From the NCBI GenBank assembly GCA_944386445.1, contig CALXBD010000042.1, positions 1 to 33,555 on the forward strand: a stretch of DNA of 33,555 nt, given 5' to 3'. The DNA comes from an uncultured Clostridia bacterium. GTDB taxonomy: Bacteria; Bacillota; Clostridia; Oscillospirales; Ruminococcaceae. Positions 14,747 to 24,254 of the stretch are shown one piece after another (within the stretch, counting starts at the first letter, position 1; the number at the start of each line of letters is the position of its first letter). The notes under the pieces are model-generated. The model made no database searches. It saw only the letters and a list, made by a program, of their open reading frames with translations, and had not been told where the DNA came from. Both the position numbers and the translations under genes were made by a program.

Positions 14747-15442
14747 TTGCTGCCTGCAGCTTCTTTGGAAGAGCTTTCCTGCTTCCTGCTGCCTATGGCA
14801 GAAAAGGCCAGTGTACCGGTAGTCGTCCATTTTGACCATGGTCTGACTGCTGAAAAAACCCGGCTGGCGATGGATTTGGGCTTTACATCGATTATGTATG
14901 ACTGCTCAACGCTGGGATTCGAGGAAAACTGCAAGGCAGTGGCTGAAATGGTTCGGGAAGCCCACAGCAGAGGAATCTCTGTGGAAGCTGAACTGGGACA
15001 TGTAGGCTCCAATGAATCCGCAGCAGAAGCATCTTCCGCTTCAGATACCTCAGCATATACCGATCCCGAAGAAGCACGCCGCTTCATCGAAGCTACCGGT
15101 GCTGATGCACTGGCTGTATCCATCGGAACAGCTCACGGTGCCTATCGTGCGGCTCCCAAACTGCAGCTGGAACTCCTGCGGAAGATTGCAGAAGTGGTTC
15201 CGGTCCCGCTGGTTATGCATGGAGGCTCCGGCCTTTCCGATGATGATTTCCGCAACGCGATTCGCGATGGTATGGCTAAGGTCAATATCTTTACTGACCT
15301 GAACTGTGCCTGTGCCAAAGCTGCCCATGATTTCTATCAGCCCGGCTGTGGCATGACTGACTTAATCCCTCATTTGACAGAGGCTGTTAAGGAAGCTACC
15401 CTTAAAAAGATGAAGCTCTTCGGCTGCGTAGGCCGTGCATAA
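14747..15442 (+). pseudogene. Class II (zinc) sugar-bisphosphate aldolase, 5'-truncated
   Basis: 231 codons from TTG 14747 of an FbaA/GatY/KbaY-type aldolase, where about 280 are usual. Zinc and catalytic motifs remain: VVVHFDHGLT (Asp-His), VEAELGHVG, SIGTAHGAY and LVMHGGSGL, then KVNIFTDLN. The first 50-60 residues, including the first barrel strands, are missing, and no ribosome site precedes the frame. The coding-like sequence continues only a few codons before 14747 and then becomes the kinase gene in another frame. A product could arise only by re-initiation and would probably not fold. In an intact operon it would cleave the phosphorylated sugar made by the kinase. Confidence 0.85.
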
Positions 15443-15481
15443 ACAAAAGCGGCTGTCCTGTTTAGGACAGCCGCTTTTGTT
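15442..15481 (+). terminator. Terminator after the aldolase gene
   Basis: A perfect 18-bp stem (AACAAAAGCGGCTGTCCT / AGGACAGCCGCTTTTGTT) with a GTTT loop that starts at the stop codon of the aldolase. Confidence 0.92.
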
Positions 15482-15512
15482 AAGAAAATATACAAAGATT
15501 CATAAATACTTA

Positions 15513-15541
15513 TTGAATATAAAAGAAATTTTTGGTAAAAT
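15513..15541 (+). promoter_or_regulatory. Putative promoter of the V-ATPase operon
   Basis: TTGAAT (15513-15518), 17-base spacer, TAAAAT (15536-15541), in an AT-rich stretch 57 bases before the first ATG. Confidence 0.55.
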
Positions 15542-15597
15542 AAAATGTGTGCATAATAATATGTAAGCCGCAAGATTCCGGAAGAGGTGGTGAAACC

Positions 15598-15906
15598 ATG
15601 TCTGTTTTGGATACAATTAAGGAAGCAGAAGCAAAAGCACAGCAGGAAAAAAGTGAAGCCTCCCGCCAGGCACGGGAAAAAGTCGCGAGTGCCCAGAACG
15701 AAGCGCGGGAAAAAGCGCAGGAGATACTGAATACGGCCCGACAGCAGGCCAATGAGCTGCTGGCAGAAACCCGTTCCCGTGTGGCAGAGGAAAACCGGGA
15801 AACTTTGACCAGCAGTCAGCAAGCTGACCAGGCAGCAGCATCATCGGCAGAGAAGAACCTCTCTGCAGCGGCTGCTTTCTTGGTAGAAAGGATTGAGAAG
15901 CAATGA
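15598..15906 (+). CDS. ntpF: V-type ATPase peripheral stalk subunit (NtpF/AhaH)
   Basis: 102 residues from ATG 15598, which follows GAGGTGGTG. The frame is open back to 15547, but those residues lack a ribosome site. The protein is almost wholly charged and Ala/Gln-rich helix (IKEAEAKAQQEKSEASRQAR), a long coiled coil without membrane segments, as in the stalk subunit that pairs with subunit E. It is the first gene of the operon, as in the Enterococcus ntp operon, and its stop overlaps the start of the subunit I gene (ATGA). Confidence 0.82.
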   Translation: MSVLDTIKEAEAKAQQEKSEASRQAREKVASAQNEAREKAQEILNTARQQANELLAETRSRVAEENRETLTSSQQADQAAASSAEKNLSAAAAFLVERIEKQ

Positions 15907-17765
15907 TTGTCCCTATGAAAAAAGTGCTGCTGGTTGCACTCAGGGAGGATCGGGAAGCACTGGCACGGGCTTTGCAGCGGGTCGGCGAGGTGATGCCCGT
16001 GGATCCGGAAGGGGACCTTTCCGGAAAAAGCGAAAACCGGGATGCGATACGTGCAGAACAGGCGCTGAAAGTCGTGCGCCAATATCAAGGAAAGCAATCT
16101 TTGTTTGCTCAGCGTCCGCAGGTTCAGTATGGGGAATTTGTGACCAAGAACCAGGCTGCGGAGGAACTTCTGGAAAGAATTGAATCCCTTTCGGCGGAAC
16201 ATGACGTAATTTCGGCGGAAATCGCAGGGCTCCAAGGGAAAATTCAGGAACTCCTGCCCTGGATGCCGATGGACATTCCCGTGGAAGAGATCGGAAGTAC
16301 CCGATATGCCGGCGTTCGCTGCGGGTATGTAGATCGGTCCCGTACTGATGAGGCACGGCAAACGGCAGAGGACGGCGGCGGAATGCTGGAACTTTTAGAT
16401 AGCGGTCCCCAGGGGACGGCAGCTCTGCTGTATACATGGCTCCCGGGGGAGGAAGATTTGCTGAGGGCAATGACTGCGGCAGGGTTCTCTCAGGCGGCTC
16501 CGCCCGGCGGAAAGGGACTGCCGAAAGAGATCTGCGACGGATATCAGGCGCAGATCGCAAAATTGGAGACGCGAAAAGAGGAAATCGCCGGGGAGCTGAC
16601 AGAACTTTCCAAGCGGAAAGCCGAACTGGAAATTCTGGAGGATCAGAGCCGTGCAGAAGGTGCCAGAGAGGATACTCCGTTCGGAGAAACGGTGGAAACG
16701 GTTTTCCTGGAAGGATCGGTCCGGGCAGACAGGACGGAACGGGTGGAAAAAGCAGTGGCAAAGGTGACAGACTGCTGCGTCCTTACGTTCCGGGATCCGG
16801 AAGAAGGCGAAGTCCCGCCCACCGTTACCCAGAACAACCGGTTTATTTCCCAGTTTGAGACAATTACCGATATGTTCTCCCGGCCAAGCAACGGGGAACT
16901 GGACCCGAACCCGGTCATGGGTCCCTGGTACTGGATTATTTTCGGGCTGATGATGGGAGACGCCGGATACGGCCTGATGATGCTGGTGGGAATCTGGGCG
17001 TTCAAGAAGCTCAAGAAACCACGGGGAGATTTCGGAAAGCTGGTCAACGTGTTGTTTTTCTCCAGCTTTACAACGATTTTCTGGGGCATCATATTCGGAA
17101 GCTACTTCGGCGAAACCTGGCATCCGATTTTGTTTGCGCCCCTTGATAATCCTATGGGAATGCTGGTATTCTGTATGATCATCGGCGTGCTGCACATCTT
17201 CTCCGGTATGGTTATGAAGATGGTGGAGGACGCAAAGGCCGGGCATTTCTGGGATGGCGTGTTTGACCAGCTCAGTTGGATGCTGCTGATTACCGGACTG
17301 GGGCTTTTGTTCCTGCCGGTGACCCGGACAGTGGGAATGGTCCTTGCAATTGTGGGGGCCGCGATCATCCTGCTGACCGCAGGACGTGCCAAAAAGGGAA
17401 TTTTCGGCAAGCTTATCGGTGGACTTGGAGGCTTGTACAATATTACGAGTTATATGAGCGATATCCTTTCCTATTCCCGTATTTTGGCATTGGCGCTGGC
17501 TTCCGGCGTTGTGGGTATGGTCATGAATTTGCTGGCCGGTATGGTGCAGGGCTCCGTGATCGGATTTATTTTTTCCCTGCTCATCTACGTGGTAGGACAC
17601 GTCTTTAACCTGGCAATGGGGCTGCTGTCTGCTTACGTTCACGACAGCCGTCTGCAGTATATTGAATTTTTCAACAAATTCTACGAAGGCGGCGGATACG
17701 CCTTCCGGCCCCTGTGCATCGACCCCAAGTATGTGGAGGTCGTGGATAACAAGGATTCAAATTAA
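15903..17765 (+). CDS. ntpI: V-type ATPase membrane subunit I (a-subunit)
   Basis: 620 residues. The N-terminal half is soluble and partly coiled (about 1-330); from PNPVMGPWYWIIFGLMMGDAGYGLMM onward there are about seven membrane helices. GLYNITSYMSDILSYSRILALALASG holds the essential Arg that faces the rotor ring in this family. It forms the ion half-channels and anchors the peripheral stalks. It starts within the ntpF stop. Length is slightly below the usual 640-660 and no segment appears missing. Confidence 0.95.
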   Translation: MIVPMKKVLLVALREDREALARALQRVGEVMPVDPEGDLSGKSENRDAIRAEQALKVVRQYQGKQSLFAQRPQVQYGEFVTKNQAAEELLERIESLSAEHDVISAEIAGLQGKIQELLPWMPMDIPVEEIGSTRYAGVRCGYVDRSRTDEARQTAEDGGGMLELLDSGPQGTAALLYTWLPGEEDLLRAMTAAGFSQAAPPGGKGLPKEICDGYQAQIAKLETRKEEIAGELTELSKRKAELEILEDQSRAEGAREDTPFGETVETVFLEGSVRADRTERVEKAVAKVTDCCVLTFRDPEEGEVPPTVTQNNRFISQFETITDMFSRPSNGELDPNPVMGPWYWIIFGLMMGDAGYGLMMLVGIWAFKKLKKPRGDFGKLVNVLFFSSFTTIFWGIIFGSYFGETWHPILFAPLDNPMGMLVFCMIIGVLHIFSGMVMKMVEDAKAGHFWDGVFDQLSWMLLITGLGLLFLPVTRTVGMVLAIVGAAIILLTAGRAKKGIFGKLIGGLGGLYNITSYMSDILSYSRILALALASGVVGMVMNLLAGMVQGSVIGFIFSLLIYVVGHVFNLAMGLLSAYVHDSRLQYIEFFNKFYEGGGYAFRPLCIDPKYVEVVDNKDSN

Positions 17766-17778
17766 GGAGGAAACCAAT

Positions 17779-18255
17779 ATGTCAACAGGTCTCGTTATCG
17801 CTATTATCGGCGCATTCCTTGCTGCCGCCCTTCCCGGAATCGGTTCCGCTTACGGTGTTCAGATCGGCGGCCAGGCTGCTGCCGGTGTCGTCTCCGAAAA
17901 GCCTGAGCTTTTCGGTAAATTGCTGGTTTTGCAGGCTCTGCCGGGCACCCAGGGTATCTACGGATTCCTGACTGCAGTGTTGATTATGGTCCGTACCGGT
18001 TTACTGGGCGGCGGCGCTGTGGCCCTGACCAATGAACAGGGCTGGGCATTCTTCTTTGCCGCACTTCCCATGGCGCTGGTAGGGCTTCTTTCCGCTGTCA
18101 GCCAGGGCAAAGCCGCTGTGGCTGCCATTCACATGACTGCCAAGCAGCCGGATTCTTCCGCAAAAGGTATCACCATGACCGCTCTGGTCGAGACTTACGC
18201 CATTTTGGCGCTGTTGGTCTCGGTGCTGCTGATTTTCGTCGGCATCCAGCTTTAA
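17779..18255 (+). CDS. ntpK: V-type Na+-ATPase rotor subunit K (c-ring)
   Basis: 158 residues from ATG 17779 after AAGGAGG. Four membrane helices form two hairpins that duplicate the 8-kDa c subunit. The residues that bind Na+ in Enterococcus hirae NtpK (Leu61, Thr64, Gln65, Gln110, Glu139) all have counterparts: Leu54, Thr57 and Gln58 in LPGTQGIYGF, Gln109 in SQGKA, and Glu138 in VETYAIL. Only the second hairpin carries the carboxylate. This points to Na+ rather than H+ as the coupling ion. The numbering of the reference protein is from memory. Confidence 0.95.
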   Translation: MSTGLVIAIIGAFLAAALPGIGSAYGVQIGGQAAAGVVSEKPELFGKLLVLQALPGTQGIYGFLTAVLIMVRTGLLGGGAVALTNEQGWAFFFAALPMALVGLLSAVSQGKAAVAAIHMTAKQPDSSAKGITMTALVETYAILALLVSVLLIFVGIQL

Positions 18256-18288
18256 TCCGGAATCGGTTGCAGAAAGGGTGGAGATCCC

Positions 18289-18903
18289 GTGGGTGCGGAA
18301 GCAATTATTGATAAAATCCGGAAAAATGCGGCCGAAGAGGTCGCGGCTATCCGGAAACAGGGCGAGGAGCGGGCAGCCGCCGCTGCAAAGCAGCTGCTGG
18401 ATGACGCTTCTGCCAACGCGGAGGAGATCCTTCGTACAGCCAAAGCCGAGGCGGCAGACTTGGAACGCCGTGAACGGCTGATGACCGGGCTTGAAACCCG
18501 GAAAAATTCCCTGGCATCCCGGCGGGCAGTGGTGGATAAGGCCTTTGCTCAGGCATTGGAACAGCTGGCACAGCTGCCGGAAGACAGATGGGCGGCATTG
18601 ATCGAAAAGATCGTGCTGGAAGCAGCGGGAACAGGAAAAGAAGTATTGTCGGTCTCTGCGGCGGATCAGCCCCGTTATAAATCTTCCTTCGGCGGCGGGC
18701 CGTCCATGTTGGAACGGCTGAATTCCGCTTTAAAGGCAAAAGGACTGGCGGGGGAACTGACTTTGTCGGAGCAGCCGGCCAACATCCGTGGCGGCGTGCT
18801 GCTCTGCGGGGAACATTACGATGTCAATGCTTCCTTTGAGCTTCTTCTGGCCCAGGCCAGGGAGCAGTGTGAAAAGGAAGTGTACCATATTCTGTATGCA
18901 TAA
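18289..18903 (+). CDS. ntpE: V-type ATPase peripheral stalk subunit E
   Basis: 204 residues with a GTG start at 18289, five bases after GGGTGGAG. The N-terminal 80 residues form an Ala/Glu/Arg-rich helix that would pair with NtpF; the C-terminal half is globular, with VVDKAFAQALEQLAQLP and NIRGGVLLCGEHYDVNASFE, the usual end of the family. Length matches the roughly 200 residues expected. It lies between K and C, as in the Enterococcus operon. Confidence 0.9.
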   Translation: MGAEAIIDKIRKNAAEEVAAIRKQGEERAAAAAKQLLDDASANAEEILRTAKAEAADLERRERLMTGLETRKNSLASRRAVVDKAFAQALEQLAQLPEDRWAALIEKIVLEAAGTGKEVLSVSAADQPRYKSSFGGGPSMLERLNSALKAKGLAGELTLSEQPANIRGGVLLCGEHYDVNASFELLLAQAREQCEKEVYHILYA

Positions 18904-18936
18904 ACAGAGGATTCTGGAAGAAAGGGTTTTACCGGT

Positions 18937-19848
18937 ATGGCGCAAGTGAGTTATCCCTTTGCCTTGGGGAGAATCAAGGCCCTGGAAACCAGGCTGCTGG
19001 ATCAGGGAAAATGGGCGCGCCTGCAGGAGGCGGATCGGGATGAGGCAGTCCGGATTTTAGCCGAAAGCGGTTATGGCGGCGGCAAAACCGGGGCAGCGGA
19101 TGCTGAAACCCTCATCCGGGCTGAAATCGAGGAAACCCGCCGTACGGTAGCGGAGCTTTCTCCGGCACCGGAGTGGACCGGATTGTTTTTGCTGCCTACG
19201 GATGCTCATAACATCAAGGCCCTTTATAAAGGGAAGGTTTTGGGTGAGGACATCTCAAGGCTTCTGGTAGACGGCGGTTCAGTTCCGGTGGAACTGCTGC
19301 GAATCTCCATAGAGAACGAGGAGTATTCCATGCTCCCCAAGGCCTTTGCGGCGGCGCTGGAACAGAAATATCCGGATCTGCTGCACTTCAGTGCGGCAGT
19401 GGACCGGGCGGTCTTTGAGGAGATCCGGACGGTTTTGAAAAAGAAGAAAAACCCGCTGCTCAGCCGGTATTTTTCCGCTCAGGCGGATTTTACCAATGTG
19501 CTGAGTACGCTGCGGGCCTTGGCCCTTCATTGGAACAGTGAAAAGCTGGAAATAGTACTGCTTCCAGGCGGCACCATTTCTTTAGACGCATTTCCGGCGG
19601 CGTTGGAAGCAGGAAATCCGGACTTGCTGGCAAAAGGAGACTTTTCCTTTGCCATCAGCCGGGTCCTTGCCAGTTACGCTCAGTCGGGCAGCCTGACCGG
19701 AGCGGAACAGCAGTTTACCGAAGAACGGCTGGCCCTTTTGAAGGATGGAGATGATTCCTGCTTCAGTATCGGGCCGGTGGTCAGTTACCTGATGCAGCGG
19801 GAAACCGAAGCACGGGAGCTGCGGGTGTTGTTTGCACAAAAATTGTAA
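18937..19848 (+). CDS. ntpC: V-type ATPase subunit C (d/AC39-like)
   Basis: 303 residues, all soluble. YPFALGRIKALETRLL at the start and LLPTDAHNIKALYKGKVLG near 88-106 (matching the YDFHNLK-type motif) are typical of the V0D/AC39 subunit, which sits as a cap on the rotor ring and links it to the central stalk. The start follows AAGAAAGGG. It is a little shorter than the 320-340 residues usual for the family. Confidence 0.9.
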   Translation: MAQVSYPFALGRIKALETRLLDQGKWARLQEADRDEAVRILAESGYGGGKTGAADAETLIRAEIEETRRTVAELSPAPEWTGLFLLPTDAHNIKALYKGKVLGEDISRLLVDGGSVPVELLRISIENEEYSMLPKAFAAALEQKYPDLLHFSAAVDRAVFEEIRTVLKKKKNPLLSRYFSAQADFTNVLSTLRALALHWNSEKLEIVLLPGGTISLDAFPAALEAGNPDLLAKGDFSFAISRVLASYAQSGSLTGAEQQFTEERLALLKDGDDSCFSIGPVVSYLMQRETEARELRVLFAQKL

Positions 19849-19879
19849 TTCGCGATTTGTATCGGGAAGGAGGGTGCTT

Positions 19880-20206
19880 ATGAGCAGCGGAACAGCACAG
19901 GGTTCCCTGGCGGTCATCGGCGACCGGGAATCGGTGATGCTTTTTCAGGTTCTCGGCGTAAAAACTATTACGGCGGAAACCGCGGAGGATACCGCAAAGG
20001 CAATCCACAGACTGGCCAAGGCGGGCTGTTCGGTGATCTATCTGACTGAGGAGCTGGCAAAGCTGGTGCCGGAAGAACTGGCACGATATCAGTCCCGGAC
20101 CTTCCCCGCCATCATTCCGATTCCCGGGAGCAAGGGCTCTCAGGGCTTCGGCGCAGAGCAGATCCGGCAGAATATTTACAAGGCTGTGGGAATGGATCTG
20201 CAATAA
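19880..20206 (+). CDS. ntpG: V-type ATPase subunit F (NtpG), central stalk
   Basis: 108 residues from ATG 19880 after GGAAGGAGGG; the in-frame ATG at 19832 lies inside ntpC and has no ribosome site. SLAVIGDRESVMLFQVLGVK at the start and IPIPGSKGS near 85-93 are hallmarks of this Rossmann-like subunit, which binds subunit D in the rotor shaft. Length is as expected. Confidence 0.93.
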   Translation: MSSGTAQGSLAVIGDRESVMLFQVLGVKTITAETAEDTAKAIHRLAKAGCSVIYLTEELAKLVPEELARYQSRTFPAIIPIPGSKGSQGFGAEQIRQNIYKAVGMDLQ

Positions 20207-20213
20207 CTTGAGA

Positions 20214-20248
20214 AAAGGAGGAGGTTCCCGCCTTGCGAGGGAACCGAT
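20214..20248 (+). promoter_or_regulatory. Hairpin between ribosome site and start of ntpA
   Basis: The only strong site, AAAAGGAGGAGG, ends at 20224, 24 bases before the ATG at 20249. In between lies a perfect inverted repeat GGTTCCC (20223-20229) / GGGAACC (20239-20245) with a 9-base loop. Folding it would bring the ribosome site to a normal distance. A weaker site, GAGGG (20237-20241), lies in the hairpin itself. Confidence 0.5.
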
Positions 20249-22057
20249 ATGGATATGGGAAATCCCAATACCACCGGTGAAGTCCGCTGCGGAACCATCC
20301 TGAAGGTGGCCGGCCCGCTGATTGTGGCCACCGGGATGGCGGATGTGGAAATGTTCGACGTGGTCCGCGTCAGCGAAAAGCGGCTCATCGGCGAGGTAAT
20401 TGAATTGCGCGGAGACCGGGCGTCAATCCAGGTCTATGAGGAAACGGCCGGCTTAGGGCCGGGAGAACCGGTGTACAGCACTGGGGAGCCGCTGTCTGTA
20501 GAACTGGCTCCCGGACTGATTGAGAGTATTTTTGACGGCATCCAGCGCCCCCTCAATGTGATCTATGAGGAAGCAGGCGACCGCATTACCCGGGGCATCG
20601 AGGTTCCGAAGCTGGACCGTGAGAAAAAGTGGGAATTTGTCCCCGTGGCGAAGGTGGGGGATAAGGTCATCGGCGGCGACGTGCTGGGTACTGTTCAGGA
20701 AACTCCCGCTGTTGTCCAGAAAATCATGGTTCCCCCCGGAGTGTCCGGAACTGTAGAGTGGGTCTTTGAAGGAGAAGCGACCATTCTCGAACCAATCGCT
20801 AAGCTGCGCATGGAAGACGGTTCCGTGAAGGAACTGCCGATGCTGCAGCGCTGGCCAGTTCGTCGCCGGCGTCCCTCTGCAGAAAAAATCGCGCCTACCG
20901 AGCCAATGGTCACCGGACAGCGGGTCATTGATACCCTGTTCCCCATCGCCAAAGGCGGTATCGCCGCTATCCCAGGGCCTTTCGGCTCCGGCAAGACAGT
21001 GGTGCAGCATCAGCTGGCCAAGTGGGCCGATGCGGATATCATCGTTTACGTAGGCTGCGGCGAACGCGGCAATGAGATGACAGACGTGCTTCTGGAATTT
21101 CCGGAACTGCATGACCCCCGTACCGGGCTTTCCCTGATGAAACGGACAGTGCTGATTGCAAACACTTCCGATATGCCGGTGGCAGCCCGAGAGGCTTCTA
21201 TCTATACCGGCATCACCATCGCGGAATACTTCCGGGATATGGGATATAAAGTCGCAATTATGGCGGACTCCACCTCCCGCTGGGCAGAGGCTTTGCGTGA
21301 AATGTCCGGCCGTCTGGAAGAGATGCCCGGTGAGGAAGGATATCCGGCATATCTGGGATCCCGCCTGGCGGAATTCTATGAGAGGGCGGGCTTTGTGCGC
21401 TGCATCGGTTCCGAGGAACGATACGGGGCGGTCTCGGCTATCGGAGCGGTTTCCCCTCCCGGCGGAGATACCTCCGAGCCTGTCTCCCAGGCAACTTTGC
21501 GGATCGTCAAGGTCTTCTGGGGACTTTCTGCGGATTTGGCTTACCGGCGGCATTTCCCGGCTATTGACTGGCTGACCAGTTACTCCCTCTACAGTGATAA
21601 TATGGCGGAATATTTCGATAAAAATGTGGCGCCGGCCTGGTCGGCACAGGTGGCGGATACCAGACGGATCCTTCAGGAGGAATCTGAGCTGCAGGAAGTG
21701 GTCCGCTTAGTCGGCGTGGACGCGCTGGCTGTGAAGGACCGTATGGCACTGGAAGCTGCCCGCTCTATCCGTGAGGACTATCTCCATCAGATCGCTTTCG
21801 ACGATGTGGATACCTATACCTCCCCGAAAAAGCAGTTTGGAATGCTGCAGCTGATTTTGGAATGGTATTATAAAGGTCAGGCGGCGGTGGCTGCTGAAGT
21901 GCCCTTTGAGGATATCATGAAGATGCCGGTACTGGAGCAGATCGGGCGTATGAAACGGATCCCAGAAGCAGACTGGGAGACCCGCTATAAGGAAATCTCC
22001 GAGGAACTGGATCGGGAATTTGCAGCACTGACAGAGGAGGATGGCGACCATGCGTAA
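20249..22057 (+). CDS. ntpA: V-type ATPase catalytic subunit A
   Basis: 602 residues. Walker A GPFGSGKT is at 243-250; [42 protein letters not shown] and [13 protein letters not shown] follow, the full catalytic set, with the extra non-homologous region typical of A subunits between about 110 and 200. It hydrolyses or makes ATP in the A3B3 head. The start at ATG 20249 gives a short extra N-terminus ([11 protein letters not shown]); a second ATG at 20255 is also possible. A hairpin separates the ribosome site from the start (see 20214-20248). The gene overlaps ntpB by eight bases. Confidence 0.97.
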   Translation: MDMGNPNTTGEVRCGTILKVAGPLIVATGMADVEMFDVVRVSEKRLIGEVIELRGDRASIQVYEETAGLGPGEPVYSTGEPLSVELAPGLIESIFDGIQRPLNVIYEEAGDRITRGIEVPKLDREKKWEFVPVAKVGDKVIGGDVLGTVQETPAVVQKIMVPPGVSGTVEWVFEGEATILEPIAKLRMEDGSVKELPMLQRWPVRRRRPSAEKIAPTEPMVTGQRVIDTLFPIAKGGIAAIPGPFGSGKTVVQHQLAKWADADIIVYVGCGERGNEMTDVLLEFPELHDPRTGLSLMKRTVLIANTSDMPVAAREASIYTGITIAEYFRDMGYKVAIMADSTSRWAEALREMSGRLEEMPGEEGYPAYLGSRLAEFYERAGFVRCIGSEERYGAVSAIGAVSPPGGDTSEPVSQATLRIVKVFWGLSADLAYRRHFPAIDWLTSYSLYSDNMAEYFDKNVAPAWSAQVADTRRILQEESELQEVVRLVGVDALAVKDRMALEAARSIREDYLHQIAFDDVDTYTSPKKQFGMLQLILEWYYKGQAAVAAEVPFEDIMKMPVLEQIGRMKRIPEADWETRYKEISEELDREFAALTEEDGDHA

Positions 22058-23432
22058 GGAATATAAGACAATCCGCGAGGTCGTAGGTCCTCTGATGCTG
22101 GTGGAAGGCGTCGAGGGCGTCAAGTACGACGAACTAGTGGAAATCGAAGAGGCCAGCGGAGAAATCCGTATCGGCAAGGTGCTGGAAGTCAACGGGGATA
22201 AGGCCATGGTGCAGCTGTTTGAAAGCGCCCAGGGCCTGCGGATCTCGGACTCCAAAGCGCGGTTTTTGGGCCACGGCATCGAGCTGAAGGTAAGCCCGGA
22301 TATGTTGGGACGGGTTTTTGACGGTATGGGACGTCCCATCGACGGTGGTGTGCCGATTATTCCGGAGGAGTCCCTGAACATCAACGGTTCTCCTATCAAT
22401 CCCGCTGCCCGGGACTACCCTGCTGAGTTTATCCAAACGGGTATTTCCGCTATCGACGGGCTGAATACCCTGGTCCGGGGACAGAAGCTGCCGGTGTTTT
22501 CCGGCTCCGGCCTTCCCCATGCCCAGCTGGCAGCACAGATTGCCCGTCAGGCAAAGGTCCGGGGTTCCGGCGAGAAATTCGCAGTCGTTTTTGCCGCTAT
22601 GGGTATTACCTTTGAAGAAGCTGACTTCTTTATTAAGGATTTCCGGCGGACCGGTGCTATTGACCGAGCTGTACTGTTTATGAATCTGGCAAACGACCCG
22701 GCTGTCGAACGGATTTCTACGCCCCGTATGGCCATTACCTGCGCGGAATATCTGGCTTATGAACTGGGAATGCATGTGCTGGTTATCCTGACGGATATTA
22801 CAAACTATGCCGAGGCCTTGCGGGAAATCTCCGCAGCCCGGAAGGAAGTCCCCGGTCGCCGGGGATATCCCGGATATCTCTATACTGACTTGGCATCTCT
22901 CTACGAACGTGCAGGCCGTATCCGGGGAAAGAAAGGGTCTATTACCCAGCTGCCGATCCTGACCATGCCGGAAGATGATAAGACTCATCCGATCCCTGAC
23001 CTGACCGGCTATATCACCGAGGGACAGATCATCCTTTCCCGGGAACTCCATCATAAAGGCATTACCCCGCCGATTGATGTTCTGCCGTCCCTGTCCCGTT
23101 TGAAGGATAAGGGTATCGGCGAAGGCAAGACCCGGGCAGACCACTCCGGTGTAATGAACCAGCTGTTCTCTGCATATGCCCGTGGTAAGGAAGCCAAGGA
23201 TTTGGCTGTTATCTTAGGCGACGCGGCCCTTTCGGACATTGATAAGCTCTATGCAAAGTTCGCGGATGCCTTTGAGAAAGAATATGTTTCTCAAGGGTAT
23301 AACACCGACCGGAGTATCGAAGAAACGTTGGATATCGGCTGGCGGCTGCTGGGAATCCTGCCTCGCAGCGAACTGAAACGAATCAAGGATGAATTCCTTG
23401 ACAAGTATTATCATCCCATGGAAAAGGAGTAA
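22050..23432 (+). CDS. ntpB: V-type ATPase non-catalytic subunit B
   Basis: 460 residues from ATG 22050, nine bases after AGAGGAGG; the in-frame ATG 22041 touches that site and is too close. The degenerate nucleotide site [18 protein letters not shown] at 151-168 lacks the Walker Lys, as is normal for B subunits. [20 protein letters not shown] and [20 protein letters not shown] are intact. It overlaps the end of ntpA by eight bases, so the two head subunits, needed 1:1, are translationally coupled. Confidence 0.97.
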   Translation: MRKEYKTIREVVGPLMLVEGVEGVKYDELVEIEEASGEIRIGKVLEVNGDKAMVQLFESAQGLRISDSKARFLGHGIELKVSPDMLGRVFDGMGRPIDGGVPIIPEESLNINGSPINPAARDYPAEFIQTGISAIDGLNTLVRGQKLPVFSGSGLPHAQLAAQIARQAKVRGSGEKFAVVFAAMGITFEEADFFIKDFRRTGAIDRAVLFMNLANDPAVERISTPRMAITCAEYLAYELGMHVLVILTDITNYAEALREISAARKEVPGRRGYPGYLYTDLASLYERAGRIRGKKGSITQLPILTMPEDDKTHPIPDLTGYITEGQIILSRELHHKGITPPIDVLPSLSRLKDKGIGEGKTRADHSGVMNQLFSAYARGKEAKDLAVILGDAALSDIDKLYAKFADAFEKEYVSQGYNTDRSIEETLDIGWRLLGILPRSELKRIKDEFLDKYYHPMEKE

Positions 23433-23438
23433 GCGCCC

Positions 23439-24077
23439 ATGGCAACTCGAGTCAACCCTACGCGGATGGAGCTTTCGCGGCAGAAAAAGCGGCTGAAGAC
23501 TGCCGTGAAAGGCCATAAGCTCTTAAAAGACAAGCGGGATGAGATGGTGCGTCAGTTTATGATCTATATTCGCCGCAACCGTCAGCTGCGCCGGGAAGTG
23601 GAAGAAGCCTTATCCGCAGATATGCGGCGGGTGGCGGTAGCAGCTGCCCGGATGGGTGAGGCGGATATCGGGGAAGCGCTGCTGTCCGAAGCCGGCGGCA
23701 GTGTGTCTGTGCAGGTCGGAAGCCGGAACATTATGGGGGTTACGGTGCCTACCTTCGAAGGAGAAGGCGGCGGCGAGATCCGGGAATTGCCCTATAGCTT
23801 CGCATTTACCTCAGCGGAACTGGACGGTGCGGTACTGGACCTGGCAGGGCTGATGCCAAAACTGATCGAGCTGGCACAGGTGGAGAAAACCTGCGCCATG
23901 CTGGCCGATGAGATTGAGAAGACCCGTCGCCGGGTCAATGCGCTGGAACATGTCCTGATTCCGGAAACGAAAAAGAATATCCGCTTTATTACCATGAAGC
24001 TGGAGGATAATGAACGCAGCAACGTTACCCGCTTGATGAAGGTCAAGGACATGATGCTCAAACAGGCGGAAGGATAA
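23439..24077 (+). CDS. ntpD: V-type ATPase central shaft subunit D
   Basis: 212 residues starting MATRVNPTRMELSRQKKRLK, the classic subunit D N-terminus, followed by a long helix, a small middle domain and a second long helix (RRRVNALEHVLIPETKKNIRFI) that together form the antiparallel coiled coil of the rotor shaft. The site AAAAGGAGT overlaps the end of ntpB, six bases upstream. It is the last gene of the operon; no ntpJ-type potassium transporter follows, unlike in Enterococcus. Confidence 0.96.
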   Translation: MATRVNPTRMELSRQKKRLKTAVKGHKLLKDKRDEMVRQFMIYIRRNRQLRREVEEALSADMRRVAVAAARMGEADIGEALLSEAGGSVSVQVGSRNIMGVTVPTFEGEGGGEIRELPYSFAFTSAELDGAVLDLAGLMPKLIELAQVEKTCAMLADEIEKTRRRVNALEHVLIPETKKNIRFITMKLEDNERSNVTRLMKVKDMMLKQAEG

Positions 24078-24095
24078 AATACTTGATACACGCAG

Positions 24096-24126
24096 AAGCG
24101 GTCCAAAATGTTTTGGACCGCTTTTG
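24096..24126 (+). terminator. Terminator of the V-ATPase operon
   Basis: A 13-bp perfect stem (AAGCGGTCCAAAA / TTTTGGACCGCTT) with a two-base centre, followed by TTTG, 18 bases after the ntpD stop. Confidence 0.88.
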
Positions 24127-24194
24127 TAACACTATCTAAGATTTGGTGTATATATAGGCAGATGAAAACCAAAGAAATTTATCGAAAAATGTCC

Positions 24195-24223
24195 TTGTTG
24201 TTTTCTAAAAAAAGTGTTATATT
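24195..24223 (+). promoter_or_regulatory. Promoter for the two small membrane-protein genes
   Basis: -35 TTGTTG (24195-24200), 17-base spacer, -10 TATATT (24218-24223), 31 bases before ATG 24255. Confidence 0.6.
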
Positions 24224-24254
24224 AAAAATGTTGATTTTGAAAGGATGATATGAA

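Noticed and set aside
16395-17642. 415-codon open frame antisense to ntpI
   Set aside because: It is rich in His and Gln, as expected from the complement of membrane codons, and ntpI is certain.
20453-21553. 366-codon open frame antisense to ntpA
   Set aside because: The conserved catalytic subunit occupies the region; no start site on the minus strand.
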